Assembly: GCF_006980715.1 (NCBI RefSeq)
Contig: NZ_SBHN01000022.1
Span: forward strand, 1-64,000
Source of the DNA: Telmatospirillum sp. J64-1
Lineage (GTDB): Bacteria > Pseudomonadota > Alphaproteobacteria > Rhodospirillales > Magnetospirillaceae
Length of the DNA: 64,000 bases
Reading direction: 5' to 3'
The position numbers and the translations under genes were made by a program. The notes beneath the pieces were generated by a model. It did no database searches. It was not told the origin of the DNA and worked only from the letters and a program-made list of their open reading frames with translations. Positions 21,420 through 29,547 of the stretch are shown here, in pieces (within the stretch, counting starts at the first letter, position 1; each line of letters begins with the position of its first letter).

Positions 21420-22579
21420 CCTCACCCTTTCCGGAGCTTTCCTTCAGCCATGCCCGCGTGCTGGTGGTCGAGGATAGCGAGGTCAACCGCCGCCTGCTCG
21501 AAGCCCTGCTGCGCTCGGCCGGGGTCGGCCACATCCTCTGTGCCGCCGATGGCCGCGAAGGGCTGAAATTGGCTGCCATCTTCCTGCCGGACCTGATCGT
21601 GCTGGATCTGATGATGCCGCATATGGACGGCTTCGAGATGTGCCGCCGCCTGCGTGCGGACCCGGCTTTCGCCGAAGTACCGGTCCTGATCCAGACGGCG
21701 CTCGATTCCGCCGACAAGCGCGGCGACATCTTCGCAATCGGCGCCACCGATCTGGTGACCAAGCCCCTGCATGCCCGTGAATTGGTGGCGCGGGTCAGGC
21801 TGCACCTGCACAACCGTTTCCTGATCCGTCGCCTGCGCGAGGACCAGGCGCGTCTGGAACAGGAACTGGCCTTGGCGCGGCAAATGCAGCAAGACCTCCT
21901 GCCCAGTCCGGCCCGTATCGCGGCATTGCAGGACGAGACCGGCGTGGTGATCGAAAGCCTGTTCGAGACCTCGTCCGAACTCGGCGGCGACCTCTGGGGC
22001 ATGGAACGCCTGCCGCAAGGCCGCATCGCCCTGTTCACGGTGGATTTCTGCGGCCATGGCACCACGGCGGCCCTGAACGTCTTCCGCCTGCACACGCTGA
22101 TGGCGCAGATCGAGCCCGAAGGCATGGATGCCGCCGGTCATCTGGGGCGCTTGAACAGCGCCCTGGCCGGGCTGCTGCCGGTGGGACAATATGCGACCAT
22201 GCTCTATGCCATCCTCGACCCGGCCGAGGACAGGCTGGTCTATGCCGCCGCTGCCGCCCCCTCGCCCATCCTGGGCGGTCCGGAAGGCTGGCAGCCTCTC
22301 GACGGCAGCGGCCTGCCGCTGGGCGTCCTCAAGTCGGCGGCCTGGGAGAACCGCAGCCATTCCTTTCCCCAGGGGTCGGCGCTTTTCCTCTACAGCGACG
22401 CCCTGACCGAAAGCCCGATGGGCGAAAGCGGCGCCATGCTGGGCGAGGAGCGCATCCTCACGCTCCTGCCCGCGACGGGCGGCGAGGCCCGGCTGGACAG
22501 CATCCTCGGCCCCGTTCTCTCCAGCATCCACCGTCCCCTGCCCGACGACCTGACGGCCGTCCTGCTGTGCCGCCCCTGA
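21416..22579 (+). CDS. Response regulator with PP2C-type (SpoIIE/RsbU) phosphatase output
   Basis: The 387-residue protein has an intact receiver (VLVVEDSE, phospho-acceptor in IVLDLMMPHMDG, conserved KPL) at residues 12-130. A short helical linker with a LARQMQQDLLPSP motif follows, then a PP2C phosphatase domain from about 185. The metal motif reads GGDLWG where RsbU-like enzymes usually have GGDxxD; DFCGHG, LYSDALTES and PDDLTAVLL are retained. Activated by a histidine kinase, it would dephosphorylate the STAS protein. Its ATG overlaps the kinase stop (ATGA). The loss of one Asp may lower activity. Confidence 0.88.
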   Translation: MTSPFPELSFSHARVLVVEDSEVNRRLLEALLRSAGVGHILCAADGREGLKLAAIFLPDLIVLDLMMPHMDGFEMCRRLRADPAFAEVPVLIQTALDSADKRGDIFAIGATDLVTKPLHARELVARVRLHLHNRFLIRRLREDQARLEQELALARQMQQDLLPSPARIAALQDETGVVIESLFETSSELGGDLWGMERLPQGRIALFTVDFCGHGTTAALNVFRLHTLMAQIEPEGMDAAGHLGRLNSALAGLLPVGQYATMLYAILDPAEDRLVYAAAAAPSPILGGPEGWQPLDGSGLPLGVLKSAAWENRSHSFPQGSALFLYSDALTESPMGESGAMLGEERILTLLPATGGEARLDSILGPVLSSIHRPLPDDLTAVLLCRP

Positions 22580-22582
22580 TCC

Positions 22583-25500
22583 CTAGATATCCTCTGCGTC
22601 CTCCAGGCCCAGCAGGGCGGGATTGCCGCCCGAAGCAGCGATATTGACCGTGACGCTGCGTTCGCAGGCGAAACGCGTCAGGTAATGCGGCCCGCCCGCT
22701 TTCGGCCCCGTTCCCGACAGGCCCTCGCCGCCGAAAGGCTGGGTGCCGACGACGGCGCCGATCATGCTGCGGTTGACATAGATATTGCCCACGCGCATGC
22801 GGCGGCAGATATGGTCGATGGTGGAATTGACGCGGGAATGCACCCCCAGCGTCAGGCCGTAGCCGGTGGCGGACAAGTCGTCGAGCAGATTGTCCAACTG
22901 GCTGCTGTGCCAGCGGACGACATGCAGGATGGGGCCGAAGACCTCCCGTTCCAAGACGCGGACATTGTCGATATACCACGCGCCGGGGGCGATGAAGGTG
23001 CCGTGGCCGGTCTCTCCGGCGTGGAGCGGCGCCCGGCCGATCAGCCGGCCCAGACGGTCGAGTTGGCGGACATGCTTTTCCAGCACCGCCAGCGACGGGG
23101 CATCGATCACCGGGCCGATCTCGGTGGACAGGTGCCAGGGGTCGCCCACCGACAATTCCTCCATGGCCCCGGCCAGCATGTCCAAGATCCGGTCGGCGAT
23201 TTCCTCCTGCACACAGAGAATGCGCAGGGCCGAACAGCGTTGTCCGGCGCTGTGGAAGGCCGAAGTCACCACATCGCCCACCACCTGTTCCGGCAGGGCC
23301 GAGGAATCCACGATCATGGCATTCTGCCCGCCGGTCTCGGCGATCAGCGGCACGATGGCGCCGCCGCGCCCGGCAAGGCTGCGGTTGATGGCGGCCGCCG
23401 CCTCGGTCGAGCCGGTGAAGGCCACGCCGTTGACCCGCCGGTCGCGTACCAAAGCGGCACCGACCGTATCGCCCTCGCCCGGCAGCAGATGCAGCACCTC
23501 CGGGGGCACACCGGCCTCCAGCAGGATGCGCAGGGCCTCGGCCGCGATCAGGGGGGTCTGCTCGGCGGGCTTGGCGACCACGGCATTGCCCGCCGCCAAG
23601 GCCGCCGTCACCTGCCCGGTGAAGATGGCCAGCGGAAAATTCCACGGGCTGATACAGGCGAAGACGCCGCGCCCATGCAAGGAAAGCCGGTTGCTCTCGC
23701 CCGTCGGGCCGGGCATCGCGCGGGCGGGGCCGAAAAGCTCGCGCGCACGGGCACCGTAATAGCGGCAGAAATCCACCGCCTCGCGCACCTCCGCCACGGC
23801 ATCGGGAATGGTCTTGCCCGCCTCGCGCACGCACATGGCGGCCAGTTGCGGCATGGCCCGTTCCATCTGGTCGGCGGCGCGGGCCAGGATGTCCGCCCGC
23901 TGTTCGGCGTGCATCTTTTCCCAGGATGGCGCGGCGCGGCTCGCCACCTCCAGCGCCTGGTCCACATCCTCGAAGCTGGCGGAAGCGGCATGGCCCACCA
24001 TGCGGCGGCGGTCGGAGGGGTCGAAAACCGGCTGCCCCCTGGCATCGTCCTCCCGCCCGGCGATGATCGAACCGGCCCGCCAATCGCCCAGCGCCTCGGC
24101 CATGGCCCCGACGAATCCGGCGACCGTATCCGGATTAGGCAGATCGATCCCGGTGGAATTGCGCCGCTCCGGCCGGTAGAGGTCGCGGGGCAGCGGAATG
24201 CGCGGATGAGGCTTGGAACGGAAGCCCTGGACCCGCGCCACCGGATCGGCCACCACCTCGTCCACCGGCACCTTCTCGTCGGCGATCGAATGGACGAAGG
24301 AGGTGTTGGCCCCGTTCTCCATCAGGCGGCGCACCAGATAGGGCAGCAATTCCTCGTGATTGCCCACGGGGGCGTAGATGCGGCAGGCGACCTCCCAGCC
24401 CTCGGGCCCGATCACCCGGTCATAGAGGGCCTCGCCCATGCCGTGCAGGCGCTGGAACTCGAAATCCCGCCGCGCCCCCGCGATCTGCAACACGCTCGCC
24501 ACCGTATGGGCGTTATGGGTGGCGAACATGGGATAGAAAGCCCGGCGTTCGTGGAACAGGCGCTGGACGCAGGCCAGGTAGGACAGATCCGTCGCTGCCT
24601 TGCGCGTGAAGACGGGATAGCCCGGCAGGCCGCGTTCCTGCGCCCATTTGATCTCGCTGTCCCAATAGGCGCCCTTGACCAACCGCAGCATCAGCCGCCG
24701 GTTGGTCCGCCGCGCCAGATCGGCCAGCCAGTCAAGGACGTAGATCGCCCGCTTCTGATAGGCCTGAACCACCACGCCGAATCCGTCCCAGCCGCGCAGA
24801 CGATCGTCCATCATCACGGCTTCGATGACCGACAGCGACAGGTCCAGGCGGTCGGCTTCCTCGGCGTCCACCGTCAGGCCGATATCCTGGCCCCGCGCCA
24901 TCGCCGCCAACTGTGCCAGACGCGGCACCAGTTCCGCCAGCACCCGGTCGCGCTGAGCATATTCGTAGCGGGGATGCAGGGCCGACAGCTTGACCGAGAC
25001 GCCCGGCCCCTCCACCGGGCCCCGGCCCTCGGCCACTCGCCCGATGGCGGCGATCGCGCCCGCATAGGCGCCCATGTGGCGTTCGGCATCGGCGGCGGTA
25101 CGGGCGCCCTCGCCCAGCATGTCGAAGGAATGGCGATAGCCGCGCTTCTCGTCCGCGCGGGCACGGGACAAGGCCTCGCCGATGGTGCGGCCCATGACAA
25201 ATTGCCGCCCCATGATGCGCATGGCCTGCATGATCGCCTGGCGCAGCATCGGTTCGCCGCTGCGCGCCAGCAGGCGGCGCAAGGGGTCGCGCCAGCCTTC
25301 GCCCTCGGGCGTGGCCACCATGCGCCCCGTCAGCATCAGCGCCCAGGTCGAGGCGTTGACGAAGGCGGAATCGCTCTGTCCCAGATGGCGGGCCCAATCG
25401 GCCGCCGCCAGCCGGTCGCGGATCAGGCGATTAGCGGTCTGGGAATCGGGAATGCGCAGCAAGGCCTCGGCCAGGCACATCAGCACCACGCCTTCCTCGC

Positions 25501-25738
25501 TGGTCAGGCGGTATTCCCGAAGAAAGGCCTCGATCCCCGGCTGCCCCCGCTTACGGACCGCAAGGCGCACATCCTCGACCAACTGGCGGGCGACGGTCTC
25601 GATCCGGCTGCGCGCTTCGGGGGAAAGATGGACTTCCTGCAGAAGCCGGGCCACCGCCTGAGACTCGTTTCCGAGGGCCGCCTGCCGCATCTGGTGGCGC
25701 AAGGGCTGAGATCCGATGGGGTCGCGTATGATGCGCAT
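22583..25738 (-). CDS. putA: Bifunctional proline dehydrogenase / L-glutamate gamma-semialdehyde dehydrogenase PutA
   Basis: The 1051-residue enzyme oxidises proline to glutamate in two steps with substrate channelling. The FAD-dependent PRODH barrel covers roughly residues 140-460 (SVKLSALHPRYEYAQ, VDAEEADRLDLS, RLVKGAYWDSEIK). The NAD-dependent aldehyde dehydrogenase domain covers about 540-1030 (SPWNFPLAIFTGQ, ETGGQNAMIVDSS, catalytic Cys in SAGQRCSALRIL). There is no N-terminal ribbon-helix-helix region, so it is a non-repressor PutA. GGGGGAGAGG sits before the ATG. It faces the RsbU-like gene convergently with 3 bp between stops, and a promoter candidate lies at 25772-25800. Confidence 0.97.
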   Translation of the reverse strand: MRIIRDPIGSQPLRHQMRQAALGNESQAVARLLQEVHLSPEARSRIETVARQLVEDVRLAVRKRGQPGIEAFLREYRLTSEEGVVLMCLAEALLRIPDSQTANRLIRDRLAAADWARHLGQSDSAFVNASTWALMLTGRMVATPEGEGWRDPLRRLLARSGEPMLRQAIMQAMRIMGRQFVMGRTIGEALSRARADEKRGYRHSFDMLGEGARTAADAERHMGAYAGAIAAIGRVAEGRGPVEGPGVSVKLSALHPRYEYAQRDRVLAELVPRLAQLAAMARGQDIGLTVDAEEADRLDLSLSVIEAVMMDDRLRGWDGFGVVVQAYQKRAIYVLDWLADLARRTNRRLMLRLVKGAYWDSEIKWAQERGLPGYPVFTRKAATDLSYLACVQRLFHERRAFYPMFATHNAHTVASVLQIAGARRDFEFQRLHGMGEALYDRVIGPEGWEVACRIYAPVGNHEELLPYLVRRLMENGANTSFVHSIADEKVPVDEVVADPVARVQGFRSKPHPRIPLPRDLYRPERRNSTGIDLPNPDTVAGFVGAMAEALGDWRAGSIIAGREDDARGQPVFDPSDRRRMVGHAASASFEDVDQALEVASRAAPSWEKMHAEQRADILARAADQMERAMPQLAAMCVREAGKTIPDAVAEVREAVDFCRYYGARARELFGPARAMPGPTGESNRLSLHGRGVFACISPWNFPLAIFTGQVTAALAAGNAVVAKPAEQTPLIAAEALRILLEAGVPPEVLHLLPGEGDTVGAALVRDRRVNGVAFTGSTEAAAAINRSLAGRGGAIVPLIAETGGQNAMIVDSSALPEQVVGDVVTSAFHSAGQRCSALRILCVQEEIADRILDMLAGAMEELSVGDPWHLSTEIGPVIDAPSLAVLEKHVRQLDRLGRLIGRAPLHAGETGHGTFIAPGAWYIDNVRVLEREVFGPILHVVRWHSSQLDNLLDDLSATGYGLTLGVHSRVNSTIDHICRRMRVGNIYVNRSMIGAVVGTQPFGGEGLSGTGPKAGGPHYLTRFACERSVTVNIAASGGNPALLGLEDAEDI

Positions 25739-25771
25739 TCCTCTCCCCCGTCCACAGGAAATCCTGACTCC

Positions 25772-25800
25772 TATGTGACGGGGAAAGAAGGCCGCTGCAA
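25772..25800 (-). promoter_or_regulatory. Candidate sigma70 promoter of putA
   Basis: On the minus strand TTGCAG (25800-25795), a 17-nt spacer and CACATA (25777-25772) precede the putA start by about 35 nt. The -10 match is modest. No regulator-binding palindrome is evident. Confidence 0.4.
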
Positions 25801-25817
25801 GACAGGCCCAAAAGACT

Positions 25818-25850
25818 ATGGCGTGATGCCGGAAATCCGCATCACGCCAT
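25818..25850 (-). terminator. rpoH terminator hairpin
   Basis: An 11-bp perfect stem, ATGGCGTGATG with CATCACGCCAT, encloses an 11-base loop and is followed on the minus strand by AGTCTTTTGGG. It lies about 50 bp after the rpoH stop. The U-run is short, so termination may be partial. Confidence 0.6.
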
Positions 25851-25898
25851 CGCTTGATCCTTCAGCTTGTTTCTTGCCCGCGAGGGCGCGGCCTCCGC

Positions 25899-26762
25899 TT
25901 AGGCCGCGCGGGCGGCCTGCTTGACGGCGGCCTCCAGCTTCTGCATGGCGCGGACCTCGATCTGGCGCACACGCTCGCGGGAGATGCCGTAATCCTGGCC
26001 GATTTCCTCCAGCGTCACCGGGTCGTCGCGCAGGCGGCGGCGTTCGATGATGTCGCGTTCGCGCGCATCCAGCTTTTCCATGGCCTGGGAGATCAGGCGA
26101 TGCCCGCGCGCGGCTTCCTGGCGCTGGGCCAGGACGGTTTCCTGGTTATCCGAGTCATCGGGCAGGAAATCCATTACCTCGGCCGATCCGTCCAGGGTGA
26201 CGGGCGCGTTGAGCGAGGAATCGCGCGCCTGGAGACGGCGGTTCATCTCGACCACTTCCTTGGCGTCCACATCCAGTTCGGTGGCGATCTTGCGGACCTG
26301 ATCCTCGGTCATCTCGCCGCTATCGACGATGCGCAGATGGGCCTTCAGGCGGCGCAGGTTGAAGAACAGCTTGCGATGAACCGCATTGCTGCCGATCCGC
26401 ACCATGGACCAGGACGACAGGACGTATTCGTGCAAGGCGGCCTTGATCCACCACATGGCATAGGTCGCCAGGCGGAAGCCGCGTTCAGGTTCGAATTTCT
26501 TGACCGCGCGCATCAGGCCCAGATTACCCTCGGCAATCAGGTCGGCCATGGGCAGGCCGTAATGACGATAGCCGGCGGCCATCTTGGCGACCAGCCGCAG
26601 ATGGCTGGTGACGAGGCGATGCGCTGCTGCGAGATCCTCATGTTCACGCCAGCGCTTGGCCAGCATATATTCCTCTTCCGCTTCCAGCACGGGAAAGCGG
26701 CGGATGTCGCGCAGGTATTTAGCAAGCCCCCCTTCGGGCGTCGGAACGGCAAGAGCGTTCAT
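25899..26762 (-). CDS. rpoH: RNA polymerase heat-shock sigma factor RpoH (sigma32)
   Basis: The 287-residue sigma70-family factor directs heat-shock transcription. Region 2 is clear (LIAEGNLGLMRAVKKFEPERGFRL then ATYAMWWIKAALHEYVL), followed by the RpoH-specific HRKLFFNLRRLK segment. Region 4.2 has the helix-turn-helix VTLEEIGQDYGISRERVRQIEVRAMQKLE. The frame is open from 26858, but the promoter at 26860-26888 would start transcription inside it. ATG 26762 follows GGAGG by ten bases and gives the expected MNALAVPTPEGG start. It forms a single-gene unit with its own promoter and hairpin. Confidence 0.95.
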   Translation of the reverse strand: MNALAVPTPEGGLAKYLRDIRRFPVLEAEEEYMLAKRWREHEDLAAAHRLVTSHLRLVAKMAAGYRHYGLPMADLIAEGNLGLMRAVKKFEPERGFRLATYAMWWIKAALHEYVLSSWSMVRIGSNAVHRKLFFNLRRLKAHLRIVDSGEMTEDQVRKIATELDVDAKEVVEMNRRLQARDSSLNAPVTLDGSAEVMDFLPDDSDNQETVLAQRQEAARGHRLISQAMEKLDARERDIIERRRLRDDPVTLEEIGQDYGISRERVRQIEVRAMQKLEAAVKQAARAA

Positions 26763-26859
26763 GACGTCATATCCTCCCACAGAAGCAACATGACACGACC
26801 CACCGACATGGTCGGGCCGAAATAAGGCCAACCCCGGATGGGCGCCGACCTTACTCATA

Positions 26860-26888
26860 TTCTACACAAGCCAATATCCGACGGCAAG
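26860..26888 (-). promoter_or_regulatory. rpoH promoter
   Basis: Minus-strand TTGCCG (26888-26883), exactly 17 nt, and TAGAAT (26865-26860) form a good vegetative promoter. It predicts a transcript start near 26852 and a leader of about 90 nt before ATG 26762. That leader could hold temperature-responsive structure, which I did not resolve. Confidence 0.6.
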
Positions 26889-26910
26889 CCTGCGGCTTAC
26901 AGGGGAAGGG

Positions 26911-28362
26911 TCAGAAGGAACCGAAAAGGGTGCCCAGGGCGATCAGAACCACCAGCGACAGGACCGGCGCCACCACCGCGACCATGAACAGGTCGCCATA
27001 GGCTTCGCGGTGGGTCAGGCCGCAGATCCCCAGCAGGGTGATCACCGCGCCGTTATGGGGCAAGCTGTCCAGGCCGCCCGTCGCCACAGTCGTCACCCGA
27101 TGCATCACTTCCAGAGAAATACCCTGCGCCTGGGCCATGTCCACATAGGTCGGTCCCAAATTCTGCAAGGCGATGGTCATGCCGCCCGAAGCCGAGCCGG
27201 TGATGCCCGCCAGCACGCCCACGGCAACCGCCAGGGAAATCAGCGGATTGTCCGCCCCGATCCCCAGCACCGCCCCTCGGATCACCTCGAAGGCCGGCAA
27301 GGCGGCGATCACCGCGCCGAAGCCGACAAGGCTGGCAGTGTTGAAGATGGGCAGGACCGAGGCATTGGCACCGTCATCCACCGTGCGCTTGACGCTTTGC
27401 AGCCGCGTCCAGTTCAGGGCCAGAAGCGCCAGGATGGTCAGGACCAGCGCCGCCGTGATGGCCCAGACGCCGCGCACCGCCCCCTCGGTCGTCCCGCCAT
27501 ATTCGGGCAGGGCCAGATAGCCGGTATCCATGGCGGGAATGACCACGGCCACGAACAGCAGGTTCAGCGCCACCACCAGCACCACCGGCAGGATCGCCAG
27601 CCAGACCGGCGGCAGGTCGTGCCGTTCCTGGCCGCGCGGCTCCAGTTCCATCAGGTCGAAGGCTTCCTCCTGGGCATGTTCGCGCAAATCCTTGTCGGGC
27701 AAGGGCGGCGCGTCGTCGTGATTGCCGTAGCCCTCGCCCGCCAGCAGCGCCCGCTTGGCCCGCCAGGACAGCCAGGCCGTACCCAGCAGGAACATCACCA
27801 GCCCGGTGATCACCCCCAGCCCCGGCGCGGCAAAGGGCGACGTGCCGAAGAAGGGCATGGGAATGGCGTTCTGGATGGCCGGCGTTCCGGGCAAGGCCGT
27901 CATGGTGAAGGTGAAGGAGCCCAGGGCGATGGTGCCGGGAATCAGGCGCTTGGGAATCTGCGCCGCACGGAACAAGGCGGCGGCGATGGGGAAGACGGCG
28001 AAGGCGACCACGAACAGCGACACTCCGCCATAAGTCAACAACGCGCAGGACAGCACCACCGCCAGGATGGAACGCTGCCGCCCCAGCACGTCCACCGCCC
28101 AGTTGGCAATAGCCTGGGCCGAGCCGCTGGCATCCATCAGCTTGCCGAAGATGGCACCCAGCAGGAAAAGCGGGAAATAGGTGATGATGAAATCGCCCGC
28201 CGCCGGCATGAAGATCTGGGTATAGGAGGCCAGCAGGGGCATCGCCCCCGACAGGACCACCGCCAGCAAGGCGGCCAGGGGGGCCAGGATCAGGACGCTG
28301 ATGCCGCGATAGGCGAAATACATCAGCAGGGCCAAGGCGAGGAGGATGCCGAGGAGTCCCAT
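26911..28362 (-). CDS. GntP-family H+ symporter (gluconate / hydroxy-acid permease)
   Basis: A 483-residue permease with about 12 hydrophobic segments. GntP features include FLLGAIFGKLMDASGSAQAIA, TYGGVSLFVVAFAVFPIA, TALPGTPAIQN and the C-terminal ITGSASGGMTIALQNLG with GGLDSLPHNGAVITLL. GntP proteins import gluconate, hydroxybutyrate or related hydroxy acids with protons. Its ATG overlaps the patatin stop by one base (TGATG), so the pair is co-translated. Pairing of a patatin with a GntP permease hints at polyhydroxybutyrate or hydroxy-acid use, which is inference. Confidence 0.88.
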   Translation of the reverse strand: MGLLGILLALALLMYFAYRGISVLILAPLAALLAVVLSGAMPLLASYTQIFMPAAGDFIITYFPLFLLGAIFGKLMDASGSAQAIANWAVDVLGRQRSILAVVLSCALLTYGGVSLFVVAFAVFPIAAALFRAAQIPKRLIPGTIALGSFTFTMTALPGTPAIQNAIPMPFFGTSPFAAPGLGVITGLVMFLLGTAWLSWRAKRALLAGEGYGNHDDAPPLPDKDLREHAQEEAFDLMELEPRGQERHDLPPVWLAILPVVLVVALNLLFVAVVIPAMDTGYLALPEYGGTTEGAVRGVWAITAALVLTILALLALNWTRLQSVKRTVDDGANASVLPIFNTASLVGFGAVIAALPAFEVIRGAVLGIGADNPLISLAVAVGVLAGITGSASGGMTIALQNLGPTYVDMAQAQGISLEVMHRVTTVATGGLDSLPHNGAVITLLGICGLTHREAYGDLFMVAVVAPVLSLVVLIALGTLFGSF

Positions 28363-29489
28363 CAGCTTTTCTTTTCCGCCTGTTTCGGCCCTACCTGTTT
28401 CGGCTGGACGGAAGGGGATTTCCCCTGCCTTTTCCCCCGCGAAAGATCGAGGGGACGGAAGCTGTCGTCGAACAGGATATCCAGGTCGAAGGTGGACTCC
28501 CGGCCCAGCTTGTCGAAATTCCGGTCCAGCCAGTCCTCGGTGGTGCGCCAGCCGATATCGTGCAGATAGCGCAGGAAATCCCATTCCGCGTTCAGCTTGC
28601 TCGATACCCGCAGATGTTCCAGATCGTCAGCGGCATGGATGCGGTGGATCAGCATGTCGCGGTAGCGTTCATGCTCCAGCCCCTCGGCCTCGATCAATTG
28701 CTTGAACAGGGCGATCATCCGCAATTCCTTGATCAGGCTGGAATTGAAGGTGATCTCGTTCAGCCGGTTGGTGATGTCCGGCGCGCTGCGGGGCGGTCCC
28801 TTGCGGAAGAAGGGATTGATCTGCACGATGATCAGGTCGCGGGCATCGCATTCATCCACCAGCGGATAGAGGGCCGGATTGCCCATATAGCCGCCATCCC
28901 AGTAATAGCCCCCGTCGATCTCGACCGCCTTGTAGAGGAAGGGCAGGCAGGCCGAGGCCATGATCGTGTCCACGCTCAGCTCCGGCTGGCGGAAGATGCG
29001 GGCCTTGCCCGTCTCGACATTGGTGGCGGTGACGAAGACCTTGGCAGAACGGCAGCGGTTGACCCGGTCGAAATCCACCTGCGCGGCGACGATGTCGCGC
29101 AAGGGATTGGCGTCGAGCGGATTCATCTCGTAGGGCGAGACCATCCGCGTCAGCATGTCCATCATCATGTAGCCGGGGGAATAGTCCAGGCTCCAGCGGC
29201 CCATGAACACGTCCAACGGCGTGCGCTGCACCGGGCTGAAACGTGCGGCGTCGCTGACCGCCCGCCAGAAGGAGGCCAGCGCCTTGCTGCCCCCTTCCCG
29301 TCCGCCGCGTTCCAGGCCGTCGGCCAGCACCACGGCATTCATGGCGCCCGCGCTGGTGCCGCTCAGCCCCTCGATGCGGATACGTTCATCCGCCAGCAAA
29401 CGGTCGAGCACGCCCCAGGTGAAGGCGCCATGGGCGCCCCCACCCTGCAAGGCCAGTTCGATGGTTTTCTGCTCCGCCATGCCCGCCAT
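28362..29489 (-). CDS. Patatin-like phospholipase
   Basis: The 375-residue protein has the patatin dyad: an oxyanion-hole loop ALQGGGAHGAFTWG, nucleophile Ser in GLSGTSAGAMNA and catalytic Asp in EIDGGYYWDGGYMGNP. It is predicted to be a lipid acyl hydrolase. The C-terminus is basic and Lys/Gln-rich. There is no signal peptide. ATG codons at 29489 and 29480 both lack a clear ribosome site. It begins 58 bp after the SMC stop with no terminator between, so it may be read from the condensin-like operon, and it overlaps GntP by one base. Patatins serve both in lipid/PHB metabolism and as anti-phage effectors; the sequence does not decide. Confidence 0.88.
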   Translation of the reverse strand: MAGMAEQKTIELALQGGGAHGAFTWGVLDRLLADERIRIEGLSGTSAGAMNAVVLADGLERGGREGGSKALASFWRAVSDAARFSPVQRTPLDVFMGRWSLDYSPGYMMMDMLTRMVSPYEMNPLDANPLRDIVAAQVDFDRVNRCRSAKVFVTATNVETGKARIFRQPELSVDTIMASACLPFLYKAVEIDGGYYWDGGYMGNPALYPLVDECDARDLIIVQINPFFRKGPPRSAPDITNRLNEITFNSSLIKELRMIALFKQLIEAEGLEHERYRDMLIHRIHAADDLEHLRVSSKLNAEWDFLRYLHDIGWRTTEDWLDRNFDKLGRESTFDLDILFDDSFRPLDLSRGKRQGKSPSVQPKQVGPKQAEKKS

Positions 29490-29547
29490 ATGGGCGTTCG
29501 CGGCGTCACGACAACCGGAACGGGCGAGGAACGGCCGCGCCCGAACC

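Noticed and set aside
26763-26858. N-terminal extension of RpoH to 26858
   Set aside because: It would overlap the predicted transcript start region and lacks a ribosome site. The 32 extra residues resemble no RpoH.
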